Shown piece by piece: positions 6,066 to 7,006 of a DNA stretch of 7,006 nucleotides. The notes below the pieces were generated by a model. It searched no databases and had not been told where the DNA came from. It was given only the letters and a program-made list of their open reading frames with translations. The position numbers and the translations under genes were made by a program. Source of the stretch: Thermoleophilia bacterium (GTDB taxonomy: Bacteria > Actinomycetota > Thermoleophilia > Gaiellales > SKUG01); contig SKUG01000038.1 of NCBI GenBank assembly GCA_007122215.1, positions 1-7,006 on the forward strand, in the 5' to 3' direction. The first letter of the stretch is position 1, and every line of letters starts with the position of its first letter.

Positions 6066-6093
6066 TTGCCGGGGCGCGCAAGCTGGGTACGAT
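6066..6093 (+). promoter_or_regulatory. Candidate sigma-70-type promoter of the NfeD-like gene
   Basis: TTGCCG (6066-6071) and TACGAT (6088-6093) are separated by 16 bases. Each matches the consensus at four of six positions, including the most conserved bases (TTG; TA...T). Transcription would start near 6100, leaving a leader of about 65 bases before ATG 6166. Confidence 0.5.
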
Positions 6094-6101
6094 GCCCGTG
6101 G

Positions 6102-6141
6102 GCCAGCGCTGGCAGCCACGCTCGCTGCCGGCTGTGCTGCC
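6102..6141 (+). promoter_or_regulatory. Palindrome and overlapping stems in the NfeD-like gene leader
   Basis: A perfect 12-base palindrome, GCCAGCGCTGGC (6102-6113), sits at the predicted transcription start. Its last three bases also begin GGCAGC (6111-6116), which can pair with GCTGCC at 6124-6129 (7-base loop) or again at 6136-6141. The palindrome suits a repressor site; the alternative pairings could be a leader RNA switch. Both readings are inference. Confidence 0.25.
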
Positions 6142-6154
6142 CACACCCGATACC

Positions 6155-6159
6155 GGAGG
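6155..6159 (+). promoter_or_regulatory. Shine-Dalgarno of the NfeD-like gene
   Basis: GGAGG ends 6 bases before ATG 6166, ideal spacing, and fixes this start over the later in-frame ATG at codon 14. Confidence 0.75.
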
Positions 6160-6165
6160 CCACCC

Positions 6166-7006
6166 ATGCCCATCGCTGCCAGATTCGCCCCGACGACGAC
6201 GAGGATGCTCGGGGCCGTCGCCGCGGCGGTGGTCGCGCTGCTGGTCGCCGTGGCCGTGGCCATCGGCGAGACCGCTCCGGCCGCGGAGGACACCCGGCTG
6301 GTGCCGGCCGACGGGGATCGCCTGCGGGTGCTCGTCGCACCGATCAAGGACGCCATCGACCCCGTGTCGGTGGAGATCGTCGAGTCGGTGATCTCGGAGG
6401 TCCGGACGGGTGACTTCGACGTGGTGCTCTTCGAGCTCAACACCCCGGGCGGGCTCGTCACCTCGATGGACGAGATCGTCGCCGAGATCATCAACGCCCG
6501 GGACGTGCCCGTGGTGATCTGGGTCACGCCCCGCAACGCCCGCGCGGCCTCGGCGGGGACCTTCATCATGATGGCCTCCGACGTCGCAGCGATGTCCCCG
6601 AACACCACCATCGGCTCAGCCAGCGTCGTCGCCGGCGGGGGCGGGGAGATCGACGAGACCCTGGAGAAGAAGATCACCAACGACGCCGTGGCGAAGATCC
6701 GCGGGCTCGCCCGCGACCATGGCCGCAACGAGGAGTTCGCCGAGGCAGCGGTGCGCGAGGCGGAGAACCTGGAGGCCTCGGAGGCGCTGGAGCAGGGCGT
6801 GATCGAGATCGTCGCAGAGTCCCGCAGCGACCTCTTCACCCAGCTCGATGGCATGGCCTCGACCTACAAGGGCTTCACCTTCTCCACCACCAGCGTCGAG
6901 TTCACCGAGTGGGAGGTGCCGGCACGGCTGCGCTTCCTCAAGGTGCTGATCAACCCGAACTGGATCTTCCTGCTGCTCACGCTGGGGATCGTGGGGATCG
7001 GCTACG
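6166..7006 (+). CDS. NfeD/ClpP-class membrane serine protease, N-terminal part
   Basis: 280 codons are visible and the gene runs off the window end. Residues 15-33 are a hydrophobic signal or membrane anchor after a basic start. A ClpP/SppA-like protease domain follows (about 52-230): E-L-N-T-P-G-G-L at 90-97 (oxyanion region), A-R-A-A-S129-A-G (predicted nucleophile Ser129), and K169-I-T-N-D (predicted catalytic lysine). The layout matches the Ser-Lys dyad of the archaeal NfeD-type protease PH1510. L-E-A-S-E-A-L at 202-208 and L-D-G at 227-229 are also family-typical. A transmembrane segment begins at about 266 (W-I-F-L-L-L-T-L-G). In full-length relatives several membrane helices and an OB-fold NfeD domain follow, and a stomatin/SPFH (flotillin-like) gene is often next; neither can be seen here. 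It probably degrades or processes membrane proteins from the outer face. It is divergent from the amidase gene. Confidence 0.92.
   Translation, partial: MPIAARFAPTTTRMLGAVAAAVVALLVAVAVAIGETAPAAEDTRLVPADGDRLRVLVAPIKDAIDPVSVEIVESVISEVRTGDFDVVLFELNTPGGLVTSMDEIVAEIINARDVPVVIWVTPRNARAASAGTFIMMASDVAAMSPNTTIGSASVVAGGGGEIDETLEKKITNDAVAKIRGLARDHGRNEEFAEAAVREAENLEASEALEQGVIEIVAESRSDLFTQLDGMASTYKGFTFSTTSVEFTEWEVPARLRFLKVLINPNWIFLLLTLGIVGIGY

Noticed and set aside
6003..6854. Upstream in-frame extension of the amidase gene to 6854
   Set aside because: The extension is antisense to the NfeD-like coding sequence, is Ser/Thr/Ala-rich without features, and would bury the signal peptide in the middle of the protein.
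1..7006. Mobile element, CRISPR array, tRNA or rRNA
   Set aside because: No transposase, integrase, spaced direct repeats, terminal repeats or structured RNA signatures were seen; nearly all bases are accounted for by ordinary genes and short intergenic gaps.

Overview
This 7-kb window looks like a chromosomal core region of a high-GC Gram-positive bacterium (Actinobacteria/Actinomycetota). The base composition is very GC-rich throughout and coding codons strongly prefer G or C in third position. The gene set fits that group: an L,D-transpeptidase, an MrfA/SftH-type helicase, and a secreted PGRP-type amidase with the N-terminal beta-domain common in actinobacteria. Placement below phylum is not supported; a deep-branching class such as Nitriliruptoria is only a guess.

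Layout, left to right. Positions 1-120 (+) hold the C-terminal 39 residues of an L,D-transpeptidase with its catalytic Cys. A promoter at about 157-184 and a strong Shine-Dalgarno at 205-211 precede a thioredoxin (218-544, +). An MrfA-like DEAD/DEAH helicase with a C-terminal cysteine cluster follows after 29 bases (574-2838, +) and may be cotranscribed with it. A hairpin after the helicase stop may end that transcript. A short biotin-protein-ligase-like protein (2956-3528, +) has what looks like its own promoter. Its 3' end overlaps by 22 bases the end of a large convergent gene (3507-6002, -). That gene encodes an 831-residue secreted zinc amidase of the PGRP/Amidase_2 type, with beta-sandwich (FlgD-Ig-like) modules at its C-terminus. 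A 163-base divergent intergenic region (6003-6165), rich in inverted repeats, separates it from an NfeD/ClpP-class membrane serine protease (6166 to beyond the window end, +).

The genes share a loose envelope theme: peptidoglycan cross-linking (L,D-transpeptidase), peptidoglycan hydrolysis (amidase) and membrane proteolysis (NfeD-like). To these are added a redox protein, a DNA-repair helicase and a cofactor-ligase-like protein. I see no mobile element, CRISPR array, RNA gene or clear sign of horizontal transfer, and no convincing new multi-gene system.

The points most worth a second look are the thioredoxin-helicase pair, the minimal biotin ligase, the apparently leaderless starts of two genes, the dyads in the divergent promoter region, and the unusual architecture of the amidase.
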